Origin: Pseudomonas sivasensis
GTDB taxonomy: Bacteria > Pseudomonadota > Gammaproteobacteria > Pseudomonadales > Pseudomonadaceae
Length of the DNA stretch: 64,000 nt
NCBI RefSeq assembly: GCF_013778505.1
Contig: NZ_JAAOWU010000014.1
Location: 1-64,000, forward strand
Reading direction: 5' to 3'
The notes beneath the pieces were generated by a model, which was not told the origin of the DNA, did no database searches, and saw only the letters and a program-made list of their open reading frames with translations. Of this stretch, positions 52,421-60,540 are shown piece by piece. The stretch's first letter is position 1. Each line of letters begins with the position of its first letter. Position numbers and translations under genes: made by a program.

Positions 52421-53487
52421 GGCATCTCTCCTTTAAGGGTGATGAGGCCTGATACGTGTTTGCGCGGGATGAAGCGCCAGCCGAACGGCAACTGATTGCG
52501 CACCCGAACCAGGCTGGTGCGGGCGTGGTAATTGACCAGCACCAGGGTCAGCAGCAACCCGGCACCGCCCGCGTTATGCCCGACCGCTACTGCCAGCGGC
52601 AGGCCGAACATCACATTGCTCAACCCCAGGCAGATTTGCACGCCGAGGGCGATCAGCAACAAGCCCGACAGACGCGTCATGCCCACCGCGCGCAGTTGCC
52701 AGGCCAGGCCGAGCAGGACCAGGGTCACGAGTACTGCGCCTATACGATGGGTCAGGTGAATGGCCGTGCGCGCCTCGCTGTCGAGCTGGCCGCCCAAATA
52801 ATTTGGGCCTATGTGTTGGGTCAGGTGAAAGCCATTGGCAAAGTCTGCCGCCGGCCACCACTGTCCATGGCACGTGGGCAAGTCGACACAGGCCACGGCC
52901 GCGTAATTGGAGCTGACCCAACCACCGAGCGCAATCTGTCCGATCACCAGCACCAAACCAGCCGTCGCCCAATATTGCAGGCGCTTGGGCACGATTAGCG
53001 CGGGCAGTACACCGGACAGGCGCAAGGTCAGCAAAAACAGCAGACTCAAGGTGGCAAAGCCGCCAAGCAGATGGCCTGTCACCACCTGCGGCCACAGCTT
53101 CAAGGTCACCGTCCACATCCCAAACGCCGCCTGGGCAAACACCACCGCCAGCAGAAACAACGGCAACTTGACCGGCTGGCCTGGGTCACGCCGATGACTC
53201 CAAGAGCGCGCCGCCAACAACGCAATCAAAAGACCCAGAGTGCCAGCGAAGTAGCGATGGGTCATTTCGGCCCAGCCTTTGTCGGCCTCCACTGGCGTGT
53301 CAGGAAAATGCAATTCGGCATGGGCCAACTGGGCTTCACTTTGCGGCACGCTGATAAAACCATAACAACCCGGCCAGTCCGGGCAACCGAGGCCGGCGTG
53401 AGTCAGGCGGGTATAGGCGCCGAGCAGCACGACGATCAGCGCCAGCAAGGTGGCAAACAACGCGAGGCGAAATCCAGGTTTGGCCAT
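52408..53487 (-). CDS. ctaA: Heme A synthase (CtaA/COX15)
   Basis: A 359-residue membrane protein with eight helices. It shows LGAYTRLTHAGLGCPDWPGCYG, HRYFAGTLGLLIALLA, GHLLGGFATLSLLFLL and HLTHRIGAVLV, the His ligands and substrate loop. Residues CVDLPTC form a Cys pair. It oxidises heme O to heme A. It begins 10 bases after the next upstream gene. Confidence 0.93.
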   Translation of the reverse strand: MAKPGFRLALFATLLALIVVLLGAYTRLTHAGLGCPDWPGCYGFISVPQSEAQLAHAELHFPDTPVEADKGWAEMTHRYFAGTLGLLIALLAARSWSHRRDPGQPVKLPLFLLAVVFAQAAFGMWTVTLKLWPQVVTGHLLGGFATLSLLFLLTLRLSGVLPALIVPKRLQYWATAGLVLVIGQIALGGWVSSNYAAVACVDLPTCHGQWWPAADFANGFHLTQHIGPNYLGGQLDSEARTAIHLTHRIGAVLVTLVLLGLAWQLRAVGMTRLSGLLLIALGVQICLGLSNVMFGLPLAVAVGHNAGGAGLLLTLVLVNYHARTSLVRVRNQLPFGWRFIPRKHVSGLITLKGEMPWRP

Positions 53488-53497
53488 GACGATGCCC

Positions 53498-54055
53498 TTA
53501 TCCGATGTTCGACAATTTCAGCAGGTGGCGCAGGTCGTTGAGCAGGTCCTTGCCCTTGACCTTGGCGTCGTAGCGCAGCACCAGGTTGCCGTGGGGGTCG
53601 ACGATCCACAGTTGCGCATCGCCCGGCGCGGCAGCGTTTTTGTTAAACGTCGAAAGGTCCAGTTGATAGCGCTGCAATTGCGGGTATTCGGCTTTCAGCT
53701 TGGCTTCGTAATCGGCACCGACCGGTTGCGCACCGGCCAACGCGTGACTGGCGCGCGAGGCATCGCGCCCCAGGCCGATCTGCAATTGCCGCGCGAGGTA
53801 CACCAACTGCTGGCAATCGGCGGCGCAGGCGGCGGGCGCAGTCACCAGCAGTTGCCAGCGCTGTTCATCCGCCTGCACGCCGATATCGGCGCGGGTCTGG
53901 CCATTGCCGATCATCTCGCCGTGATAACTGCGGCTGTCCGGCACCCAGAACTGCAGCTTGTACATAAACGTGGCCAGCACCATCGGGCCGATCACCATCA
54001 GCAGGATCAGCAGCAGTTGCCAGCGGCCTTTGCGCCGATCGGGCAGGTCAGACAT
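53498..54055 (-). CDS. PA0111-like membrane protein of the aa3 cluster
   Basis: A 185-residue protein with one N-terminal membrane helix (LLLILLMVIGPMVLATFMY) and a thioredoxin-like extracytoplasmic domain. ACAADCQQLVYLARQL keeps a Cys pair (CxxxC) at the position where SCO proteins bind copper, and the tail reads DAQLWIVDPHGNLVLRYD. It may be an SCO-like redox or copper helper. The ATG at 54055 overlaps the SURF1 stop by eight bases; a longer upstream extension is a run-through of the SURF1 gene. Confidence 0.82.
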   Translation of the reverse strand: MSDLPDRRKGRWQLLLILLMVIGPMVLATFMYKLQFWVPDSRSYHGEMIGNGQTRADIGVQADEQRWQLLVTAPAACAADCQQLVYLARQLQIGLGRDASRASHALAGAQPVGADYEAKLKAEYPQLQRYQLDLSTFNKNAAAPGDAQLWIVDPHGNLVLRYDAKVKGKDLLNDLRHLLKLSNIG

Positions 54056-54812
54056 GTTGAGTGGATTCGTGGCCGCTCCCATGGGGCTTCTCCTTCTTGT
54101 TATGCGATCCGAGATAGAGGTAAAGAACCAGCAGCGCCAGCGCCATGGCGAACCACTGCACGGCATAGGCCAGGTGTTTCTCCGGGCCCATGGCGACCAC
54201 CGGCCAAGTCGTTTCGTAGGTACCGGGGCCGGCTTCAGCGCGCAGTTCGTAGGCAAAGCCACTGCGGCCCAACTCTGTCCAAAGCGCTGCGGGATGCAGC
54301 GCCGTGAGTAATCGCGGCCATTGCGTGGCTGCGGGGTCGGCATGCAGTTGGAAGGTTTCGCCAGGGGCGACGTACACCCACGCATCAATATTCAACGGCT
54401 GCTCTGGTGTGGTGAAGGCGGGCGGTGTGCGGCGGTCCGGCCAGGGCAGCCAGCCGCGATTGAGCAGTAGCCACAGGCCGCTGGCCTGATCGTGGAAGGG
54501 TTGCAGCAACTCGACACCGGCCTTGCCATTGCGCATGCGATTGTCGAGCAAGACGCTATGGTCGGCGTCGAATTGACCACGCAGATGCACACGGCGAAAC
54601 GCCGGGTCTGCCGTGTCATTGAGTTGTTCACTGCTCATCGGCTCAGCCGCGCGGCGCTCGGCATAGCTGTCGAGCAACAGCTGCTTTTCATGCCCGCGCG
54701 ACAGCTGCCAGCAACCCAATCCCACCATCAACGGCAGCAGCACCAACACCACCAATGTCGGCGCAATACCGGGGCGAAACTGTTTTATGGCGGTGGCTAT
54801 ACTTGTTTTCAT
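54048..54812 (-). CDS. SURF1 family oxidase assembly protein
   Basis: A ~254-residue protein with two membrane helices, one near residues 17-36 and one near 212-232, flanking a beta-rich loop. Motifs are GCWQLSRGHEKQLLLD, VLLDNRMRNGKAGVELLQPF, LLNRGWLPWPDRR, and YAVQWFAMALALLVLYLY. SURF1 helps insert heme A into subunit I. The ATG at 54812 is my choice; another at 54842 would start MMGIDEERRAMKTS. It is divergent from the DUF2909 gene. Confidence 0.9.
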   Translation of the reverse strand: MKTSIATAIKQFRPGIAPTLVVLVLLPLMVGLGCWQLSRGHEKQLLLDSYAERRAAEPMSSEQLNDTADPAFRRVHLRGQFDADHSVLLDNRMRNGKAGVELLQPFHDQASGLWLLLNRGWLPWPDRRTPPAFTTPEQPLNIDAWVYVAPGETFQLHADPAATQWPRLLTALHPAALWTELGRSGFAYELRAEAGPGTYETTWPVVAMGPEKHLAYAVQWFAMALALLVLYLYLGSHNKKEKPHGSGHESTQHV

Positions 54813-54859
54813 TGCCCGCCGCTCTTCATCAATGCCCATCAAAATCCAGGAGCCAGACC

Positions 54860-55063
54860 ATGCTCAAAGCAGCCATTGCCCTGATGCTGATCGCGACTGT
54901 TGTGAGCCTGTTCAGTGGCCTGTTCTTTCTGGTCAAGGACGAAGGCAACTCCAACCGCCTCGTCACTGCCTTGACCGTGCGTGTCGTACTGGCCGTGATC
55001 ACCCTCATGCTGATCACCTGGGGATTTTTCAGCGGCCAGCTGGTTTCTCACGCGCCGTGGTAA
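54860..55063 (+). CDS. DUF2909 twin-transmembrane protein
   Basis: A 67-residue protein with two hydrophobic helices (AAIALMLIATVVSLFSGLFFLV and VLAVITLMLITWGFFSG) joined by a charged DEGNSN loop. DUF2909 genes sit beside aa3 oxidase genes in Pseudomonas. It is on the plus strand, alone against the minus-strand oxidase cluster, and faces the subunit III gene end (6-base gap). Function unknown. Confidence 0.85.
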   Translation: MLKAAIALMLIATVVSLFSGLFFLVKDEGNSNRLVTALTVRVVLAVITLMLITWGFFSGQLVSHAPW

Positions 55064-55069
55064 GACGCC

Positions 55070-55957
55070 TCACAGTACGTAGACGAAGAAAAAAAGCCCG
55101 ATCCACACCACATCCACAAAGTGCCAATACCAACTGGCTGCCTCGAAACCAAACTGGTGCTCGGCGTTGAAGTGGCCACGCATGATGCGCATCAGCATCA
55201 CAAACAAAATGATCGTGCCGATGGTCACGTGGGCACCGTGGAATCCGGTGAGCATAAAGAACGTCGCGCCATACACACCGGAGCCCAGCGTCAGGCCCAG
55301 CTCTTTATAGGCGTGGATGTATTCCTCGGCCTGGAACCCGAGAAACGCCAGGCCCAGCAGCACGGTAAGCGCCAACCAGATTTTCAGCGCGCCACGATGG
55401 CCTTTGCGCAAGGCATGGTGGGCGATGGTGATGGTCACGCTGGAGCTCACCAGCAGGATGGTGTTGACCAGCGGCAAGCCCCACGGGCTGATGGTGCCCT
55501 CGGGGGCGGGATAGAGTTTCGGGTCAGGGTTGTTGAGCAATGGCCAGGCAAATTCGAAATTCGGCCACAGCATGTGCGCAACGCCCTTTGAGCCTTCACC
55601 GGCCAGCCAGGGCGCGGACATGTGCCGCACATAAAACAGCGCACCGAAGAAGGCGATGAAGAACATCACTTCGGAAAAGATGAACCAGCTCATCCCCCAG
55701 CGAAACGAGCGGTCCATCTGCGGACTGTACAAACCCGCGCGGCTTTCTTTGATCACCGCACCGAACCAGCCGAACAACATATAGGCCAGCAGCAGCCCAC
55801 CAACGAAAAAGATCCACGGGCCGTGGGATTCCGGGCGAGCAGCCTTGAGATCGTTGAACCACACGCCCAGGCCATACACGGTGATCAGCAGGCCAAACGT
55901 GGCAATTATCGGCCACTTGCTTTGTGCCGGTACGTAGTACGTATCATGATTCGACAT
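55070..55957 (-). CDS. ctaE: Cytochrome c oxidase subunit III
   Basis: A 295-residue seven-helix protein. Signature segments are YYVPAQSKWPIIATFG, WGMSWFIFSEVMFFIAFFGALFYVRH, and LTGFHGAHVTIGTI. C-terminal FEAASWYWHFVDVVWIGLF is diagnostic of COX3. It is part of the aa3 oxidase with CtaC and CtaD. Confidence 0.95.
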   Translation of the reverse strand: MSNHDTYYVPAQSKWPIIATFGLLITVYGLGVWFNDLKAARPESHGPWIFFVGGLLLAYMLFGWFGAVIKESRAGLYSPQMDRSFRWGMSWFIFSEVMFFIAFFGALFYVRHMSAPWLAGEGSKGVAHMLWPNFEFAWPLLNNPDPKLYPAPEGTISPWGLPLVNTILLVSSSVTITIAHHALRKGHRGALKIWLALTVLLGLAFLGFQAEEYIHAYKELGLTLGSGVYGATFFMLTGFHGAHVTIGTIILFVMLMRIMRGHFNAEHQFGFEAASWYWHFVDVVWIGLFFFVYVL

Positions 55958-55992
55958 GTATTCACTCTCCCGATTGAGGGGGCAAACAGTAG

Positions 55993-56544
55993 CTAGCCGC
56001 CGGTATGCAAAGCCACGGGCGGTTGGCGCGCAGTGATATCAAATAGCGTGTACGCCAGGGTCAAATGCTTCACATCCTTGGGCATGTCTCGATCGACGAT
56101 GAAACGCACGGGCATCTCGATACGCTGGCCTGGCTGCAGCACTTGCTGGGTGAAGCAAAAACACTCGGTCTTGTGGAAGTACATCGCCGCTTCGGCCGGG
56201 GAAATACTTGGCACGGCCTGGGCGGTCATCGGCTTGTCAGTGGGGTTGTGGGCCACGAACAGCATCTCGGTCACAGCGCCTGGGTTGACCACCACCTCGT
56301 CCGCCTTGGCGTAGAAGTCCCAGACCATGTCGATGGCGTTTGTAGACAGGAACTGCACCCGCACCTGGCGCGTCGGGTCGACGATCTGCTCGCCTTCATA
56401 CTGCCCGGCAGTCTTGCCGTTGATGCCAAACGCCTTGCACATCACGTCGTAGATCGGCACCAGGGCGAAACCAAAGGCGAACATCGCCACGACCATGATC
56501 AGCAGGCGAGTGACCAAACGCTTGAGGGGCAGGGATTCAGCCAT
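55993..56544 (-). CDS. ctaG: Cytochrome c oxidase assembly protein Cox11/CtaG
   Basis: A 183-residue protein with one membrane helix (LLIMVVAMFAFGFALVPIYDVMC) and an immunoglobulin-like periplasmic domain. Copper site CFCFTQQVLQPGQ (Cys pair) and NAIDMVWDFYAK are the Cox11 hallmarks. It inserts CuB into subunit I. It lies between ctaD and ctaE on the minus strand. Confidence 0.94.
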   Translation of the reverse strand: MAESLPLKRLVTRLLIMVVAMFAFGFALVPIYDVMCKAFGINGKTAGQYEGEQIVDPTRQVRVQFLSTNAIDMVWDFYAKADEVVVNPGAVTEMLFVAHNPTDKPMTAQAVPSISPAEAAMYFHKTECFCFTQQVLQPGQRIEMPVRFIVDRDMPKDVKHLTLAYTLFDITARQPPVALHTGG

Positions 56545-56619
56545 GACACACCCCTGAAGCGAATGCGATCAATGCGTGAGGGTGCTTGCCGCCCTCACAG
56601 TTGCTGTGTGGCAACCGGT

Positions 56620-58209
56620 TCATTTGACCTCCGGCGGCGTGGTGAACGTGTGGTACGGCGCAGGCGAAGGAATGCTCCACTCCAGGCCTTCAGCGCCATC
56701 CCACGGCTTGGCCGGCGCCGGCGGGCCACCTCGAATGCACTTGATCACGATGAACAAAAAGAAGATCTGCGTGGCGCCAAACATAAACGCGCCAATCGAC
56801 GAGACCATGTTGAAGTCGGCGAACTGCAGGTTGTAGTCCGGCACCCGACGCGGCATACCGGCCAGCCCCACAAAGTGCATCGGGAAGAACGCCATGTTCA
56901 TGCCCACGAAAGACAGCCAGAAGTGCAGCTTGCCCAGGGTTTCGTCGTACATGTGGCCGGTCCATTTCGGCAGCCAGTAGTAGGCCGACGCGAAGATCCC
57001 GAAGATCGCGCCGGGCACCAGTACGTAATGGAAGTGCGCCACCACAAAGTAGGTGTCGTGGTACTGGAAATCAGCCGGGGCAATCGCCAGCATCAACCCG
57101 GAGAAGCCGCCGATGGTGAACAGGATCACGAAGGCCACCGCAAACAACATAGGCGTCTCGAATGTGAGCGAGCCTTGCCACATGGTGCTGACCCAGTTGA
57201 ACACCTTTACCCCGGTCGGCACGGCGATCAGCAACGTGGCGTACATGAAGAACAATTCGCCCACCAGCGGGATACCGACCACGAACATATGGTGCGCCCA
57301 CACGATAAACGACAGGAACGCGATGCTTGCCGTGGCGTAAACCATTGAGGTGTAGCCGAACAGCGGCTTGCGCGAGAAGGTCGGAATGATCGAACTGACG
57401 GCGCCGAAGGCCGGCAGGATCATGATGTACACCTCCGGATGACCAAAGAACCAGAACACGTGCTGGAACAGCACCGGATCACCACCGCCAGCCGCACTAA
57501 AGAAGCTCGTGCCGAAGTGAATGTCCATCAGCATCATGGTCACGCAACCAGCCAGCACCGGCATCACCGCAATCAGCAGGAAAGCGGTAATCAGCCAGGT
57601 CCACACGAACAGCGGCATCTTCATCAACGTCATGCCCGGCGCGCGCAGGTTGAGGATGGTAGCGACCACGTTGATCGCGCCCATAATCGAACTGATGCCC
57701 ATCAGGTGGATGGCGAAAATGAAGAACGTCACGCTTTCCGGCGCGTAGGTGGTGGAGAGCGGGGCGTAGAAGGTCCAGCCGAAGTTCGGGCCGCCGCCAG
57801 GGGTGAACAGCGTCGAGACCAGCAACAGGAAAGCCGCTGGCAACAGCCAGAAGCTGAAGTTGTTCATGCGCGGCAAGGCCATGTCGGGCGCGCCGATCAT
57901 CAGCGGGATCATCCAGTTGGCCAGGCCGACAAATGCCGGCATCACCGCGCCGAACACCATGATCAGGCCGTGCATGGTGGTCATCTGGTTGAAAAATGCC
58001 GGTTCGACGATCTGCAACCCGGGCTGGAACAGTTCGGCACGGATCACCATGGCGAACGAACCGCCCAGCAGGAACATCGTGAAGGCGAACCACAGGTACA
58101 TCGTGCCGATGTCTTTGTGGTTGGTGGTCAGCACCCAACGCATCAACCCCTTGGCGGGGCCGTGGGCATGGTCACTGGTGTGTCCATGGTCATCGATCAC
58201 AGCGCTCAT
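56620..58209 (-). CDS. ctaD: Cytochrome c oxidase subunit I
   Basis: A 529-residue twelve-helix protein. Visible features are HGLIMVFGAVMPA (haem a His), the HPEVYIMILPAFG CuB/Tyr cross-link motif (FFGHPEVYI), ahhMFVVG (AHHMFVVGI) with CuB His residues, and HDTYFVVAHFHYVL with haem a3/a His ligands. No deviations are seen. It forms the aa3 catalytic core. In P. aeruginosa the aa3 oxidase is expressed under starvation with RpoS. Confidence 0.97.
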   Translation of the reverse strand: MSAVIDDHGHTSDHAHGPAKGLMRWVLTTNHKDIGTMYLWFAFTMFLLGGSFAMVIRAELFQPGLQIVEPAFFNQMTTMHGLIMVFGAVMPAFVGLANWMIPLMIGAPDMALPRMNNFSFWLLPAAFLLLVSTLFTPGGGPNFGWTFYAPLSTTYAPESVTFFIFAIHLMGISSIMGAINVVATILNLRAPGMTLMKMPLFVWTWLITAFLLIAVMPVLAGCVTMMLMDIHFGTSFFSAAGGGDPVLFQHVFWFFGHPEVYIMILPAFGAVSSIIPTFSRKPLFGYTSMVYATASIAFLSFIVWAHHMFVVGIPLVGELFFMYATLLIAVPTGVKVFNWVSTMWQGSLTFETPMLFAVAFVILFTIGGFSGLMLAIAPADFQYHDTYFVVAHFHYVLVPGAIFGIFASAYYWLPKWTGHMYDETLGKLHFWLSFVGMNMAFFPMHFVGLAGMPRRVPDYNLQFADFNMVSSIGAFMFGATQIFFLFIVIKCIRGGPPAPAKPWDGAEGLEWSIPSPAPYHTFTTPPEVK

Positions 58210-58267
58210 GGCCGTTCTCCTGCAAACGAATGGGCGGGGAGGGGCGGCGCAAATGTAATGAGGGCTG

Positions 58268-59395
58268 TCATTTGCTTTCCGCCTGTTTGATGGCCAGCAC
58301 GTCTTTTGGCGTGACCATGTCGCCTTTGTTGTTGCCCCAGGCGTTGCGCTCGTAGGTCACCACGGCGGCGATATCCACTTCCGAGAGCTGCTTGCCGAAC
58401 GCGGCCATCGCAGTGCCCGGCTTGCCGTGATAGACGATGCTCAGGTGGTCGGCGGCCGGTCCGGTAGCGATTTTCGAGCCCTTGAGCGCCGGGAACATCG
58501 GCGGCAGGCCCTGGCCCTCGGCCTGGTGACAGGCCACGCAGGTGGTGTGATAAACCTTGTCACCACGGGCCACCAACTCTTCAAGGGTCCACTCTTTGGA
58601 GGTCAGTTCCTTGAGCTTGGCGGCCTCGGCCTTGCGTTCACCCAGCCAGGTTTCGTAGTCAGCCTTGGATTTGACCTCGACGACTATGGGCATGAAACCG
58701 TGGTCTTTACCGCACAATTCGGCGCACTGCCCACGGTAGATGCCGGGCTTCTCGACCCGAGTCCAGGCCTCGTTGACGAAGCCGGGAATAGCGTCGCGCT
58801 TGACCGCAAAAGCCGGCACCCACCAAGAGTGGATCACGTCAGCGGCGGTAACCAGAAAGCGCACTTTGGCGCCCACCGGCAGCACCAACGGCTGGTCGAC
58901 TTCCAGCAGATAGTGCTCGCCCTTTATGGCCTGGTTATGGATCTGCTCGGCGGGTGTGGCCAGGTTGCTGAAGAACTCCACATCCTGGCCCAGGTATTTG
59001 TAATGCCACTTCCACTGGTAGCCAGTGACCTGGATGTCGATATCCGACTCACTGCTGTCGTAGATGTTGATCAAGGTCTTGGTTGCGGGAATAGCCATCG
59101 CGATCAGGATCAGCAAGGGCACGACGGTCCAGAGGATTTCCACGGTGGTGCTCTCGTGGAACTTGGCCGCGACCTGGCCGGTGGAGCGCCGGTGGACCAT
59201 CATCGACCAAAACATAGCGCCAAACACGATGATGCCGATCACCACACAGATCCAGAAAATGGTCATGTGCAGATCGAACACAGCGTGACTGACTTCTGTT
59301 GCACCTGGCGCCATATTCGTTGTCCAGGCGGCGTGCGCCTGGCCGAATACTGACCACAACAGGAGGCCCATCCAAACGTGTGGATGTCGCATCAT
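58268..59395 (-). CDS. ctaC: Cytochrome c oxidase subunit II with fused cytochrome c domain
   Basis: A 375-residue protein with signal peptide (1-22), two membrane helices (about 45-70 and 85-110), CuA domain with CAELCGKDHGFM (about residue 227), and a C-terminal haem c domain, CVACH near 288, with the axial Met later (GTAMAAFGKQL region). The caa3-type fusion is usual in Pseudomonas. It is the promoter-proximal gene of the minus-strand aa3 cluster. A start at 59392 (second ATG) is equally possible. Confidence 0.96.
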   Translation of the reverse strand: MMRHPHVWMGLLLWSVFGQAHAAWTTNMAPGATEVSHAVFDLHMTIFWICVVIGIIVFGAMFWSMMVHRRSTGQVAAKFHESTTVEILWTVVPLLILIAMAIPATKTLINIYDSSESDIDIQVTGYQWKWHYKYLGQDVEFFSNLATPAEQIHNQAIKGEHYLLEVDQPLVLPVGAKVRFLVTAADVIHSWWVPAFAVKRDAIPGFVNEAWTRVEKPGIYRGQCAELCGKDHGFMPIVVEVKSKADYETWLGERKAEAAKLKELTSKEWTLEELVARGDKVYHTTCVACHQAEGQGLPPMFPALKGSKIATGPAADHLSIVYHGKPGTAMAAFGKQLSEVDIAAVVTYERNAWGNNKGDMVTPKDVLAIKQAESK

Positions 59396-59763
59396 TGCGG
59401 GTTCCCCTTATCGTTCTTGTTATCCCGCCGGTTTGCACCTGCGTCGAAGGGAGCGGCTTCCATACTGCTTACAACCGCTTAGCCTTGCCTGCTTATGCAG
59501 TCTGGCGTCATCAGCTAATCGCGTACAAATCCGAGTATAGACAGGGTATGCAACCCCGCAATGTGTAGGGACAAATGAGGCAAAATGGCACGGCCGGAGC
59601 CAATGAAACCGGGAGCGGAATCGATTTTCCGACGAACGATGGCAATTCAATATAACGCCTGCGCATAACCATGAAATAATTATGACAAATGCGTCTTAGG
59701 CGCTCGTATAAACGAGCTAACTTAACCTCTCCCTTTTCCTACGCCTGCATCACTGGAGCCTTC
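59396..59763. promoter_or_regulatory. Divergent region between ctaC and the 59764 gene
   Basis: 368 bases with no supported gene. It should hold the aa3 operon promoter (minus) and the promoter of the hypothetical gene (plus). An AT-rich stretch, ATGAAATAATTATGACAAATGCG, is at 59670-59692. No operator was recognisable. Confidence 0.3.
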
Positions 59764-60411
59764 ATGAACACCGCCGCATTGCGCGAGCAGATTTCCCGTG
59801 CCCATCAACACGAAGCCACTACGGGCCAGCTTGCCCAGCAACTGGAAAAACAATTGCCGCACCTGCATTCGGCCATTGCTCTGGCTGAAGGTGATCGCAA
59901 CGTTGTCATGGCGCGTTTTGTCACCGCCTACATCGACTTGGTCCCGGATTTGCTCGACGCGGCCAATGAAGTTGCCCGCGAGGCCGGTATCGAAAGCCAG
60001 ATCAAGCCGGTGCTGAAGATTGCCGAGCATTTCTTCCTGCAACCGCCAGCTATTCTGGCAGGCCACGAAGGCCTGGACGGTCTGCTGGACGAGGCCTACC
60101 TGGCTCATCGTCTGGTGGAGGAAGTAAACGATCTGTATATCAAGCACTTCGGTCGGCCGTTGATTCCGGCGGATACCACCGTGGCTAACTTGATTGCCCA
60201 TCAGTTGATCGGCGAAGCGTTTGCCAACCAACTGGATGAAGCCGTCCACCTGGCGGTGGATGAGATGCTCAACGAAGACAGCTTTGCGCTGGAGTCGGTC
60301 GAGGCGTACCGCGAGCAGTTGAAAAGCCCTGACACAGACGCCGCGTGGAAGCGCTGGCCGTGCCTGTCTCGGCAACTGGGGGTTGAATTGGCGCTGGATC
60401 AACCCGCCTGA
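59764..60411 (+). CDS. PA0104-like conserved hypothetical protein
   Basis: A 215-residue protein, all helical in appearance, with no signal peptide or membrane segment. Characteristic stretches are FVTAYIDLVPDLLDAANEVAREAGIE, LDEAYLAHRLVEEVNDLYI and WPCLSRQLGVEL. The ATG at 59764 (AGCCTTC upstream, weak ribosome-binding site) gives MNTAALREQIS. I do not recognise a function; it is conserved beside the aa3 oxidase in Pseudomonas. Confidence 0.8.
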   Translation: MNTAALREQISRAHQHEATTGQLAQQLEKQLPHLHSAIALAEGDRNVVMARFVTAYIDLVPDLLDAANEVAREAGIESQIKPVLKIAEHFFLQPPAILAGHEGLDGLLDEAYLAHRLVEEVNDLYIKHFGRPLIPADTTVANLIAHQLIGEAFANQLDEAVHLAVDEMLNEDSFALESVEAYREQLKSPDTDAAWKRWPCLSRQLGVELALDQPA

Positions 60412-60433
60412 ATCCTGAGGTAGACGCAGAAAA

Positions 60434-60527
60434 AATGTGGGAGGGGGCTTGCTCCCGATAGCGGTGGCTCAGTCACATATGCTTAGACTGACACTCTGCT
60501 ATCGGGAACAAGCCCCCTCCCACATTT
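60434..60527. repeat. REP doublet (REPIN), inward form
   Basis: AAATGTGGGAGGGGGCTTGC and CAAGCCCCCTCCCACATTTT enclose a spacer of about 55 bases, with CCCGATAG and CTATCGGG arms. It lies between the convergent 59764 gene and the SulP gene. Confidence 0.9.
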
Positions 60528-60540
60528 TGATCCGGCTTCA

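Noticed and set aside
56065..57348. Long plus-strand open frame of 427 codons across ctaG and ctaD
   Set aside because: It is antisense to two clear oxidase genes. The His/Arg-rich translation is typical of the opposite strand of GC-rich coding DNA.
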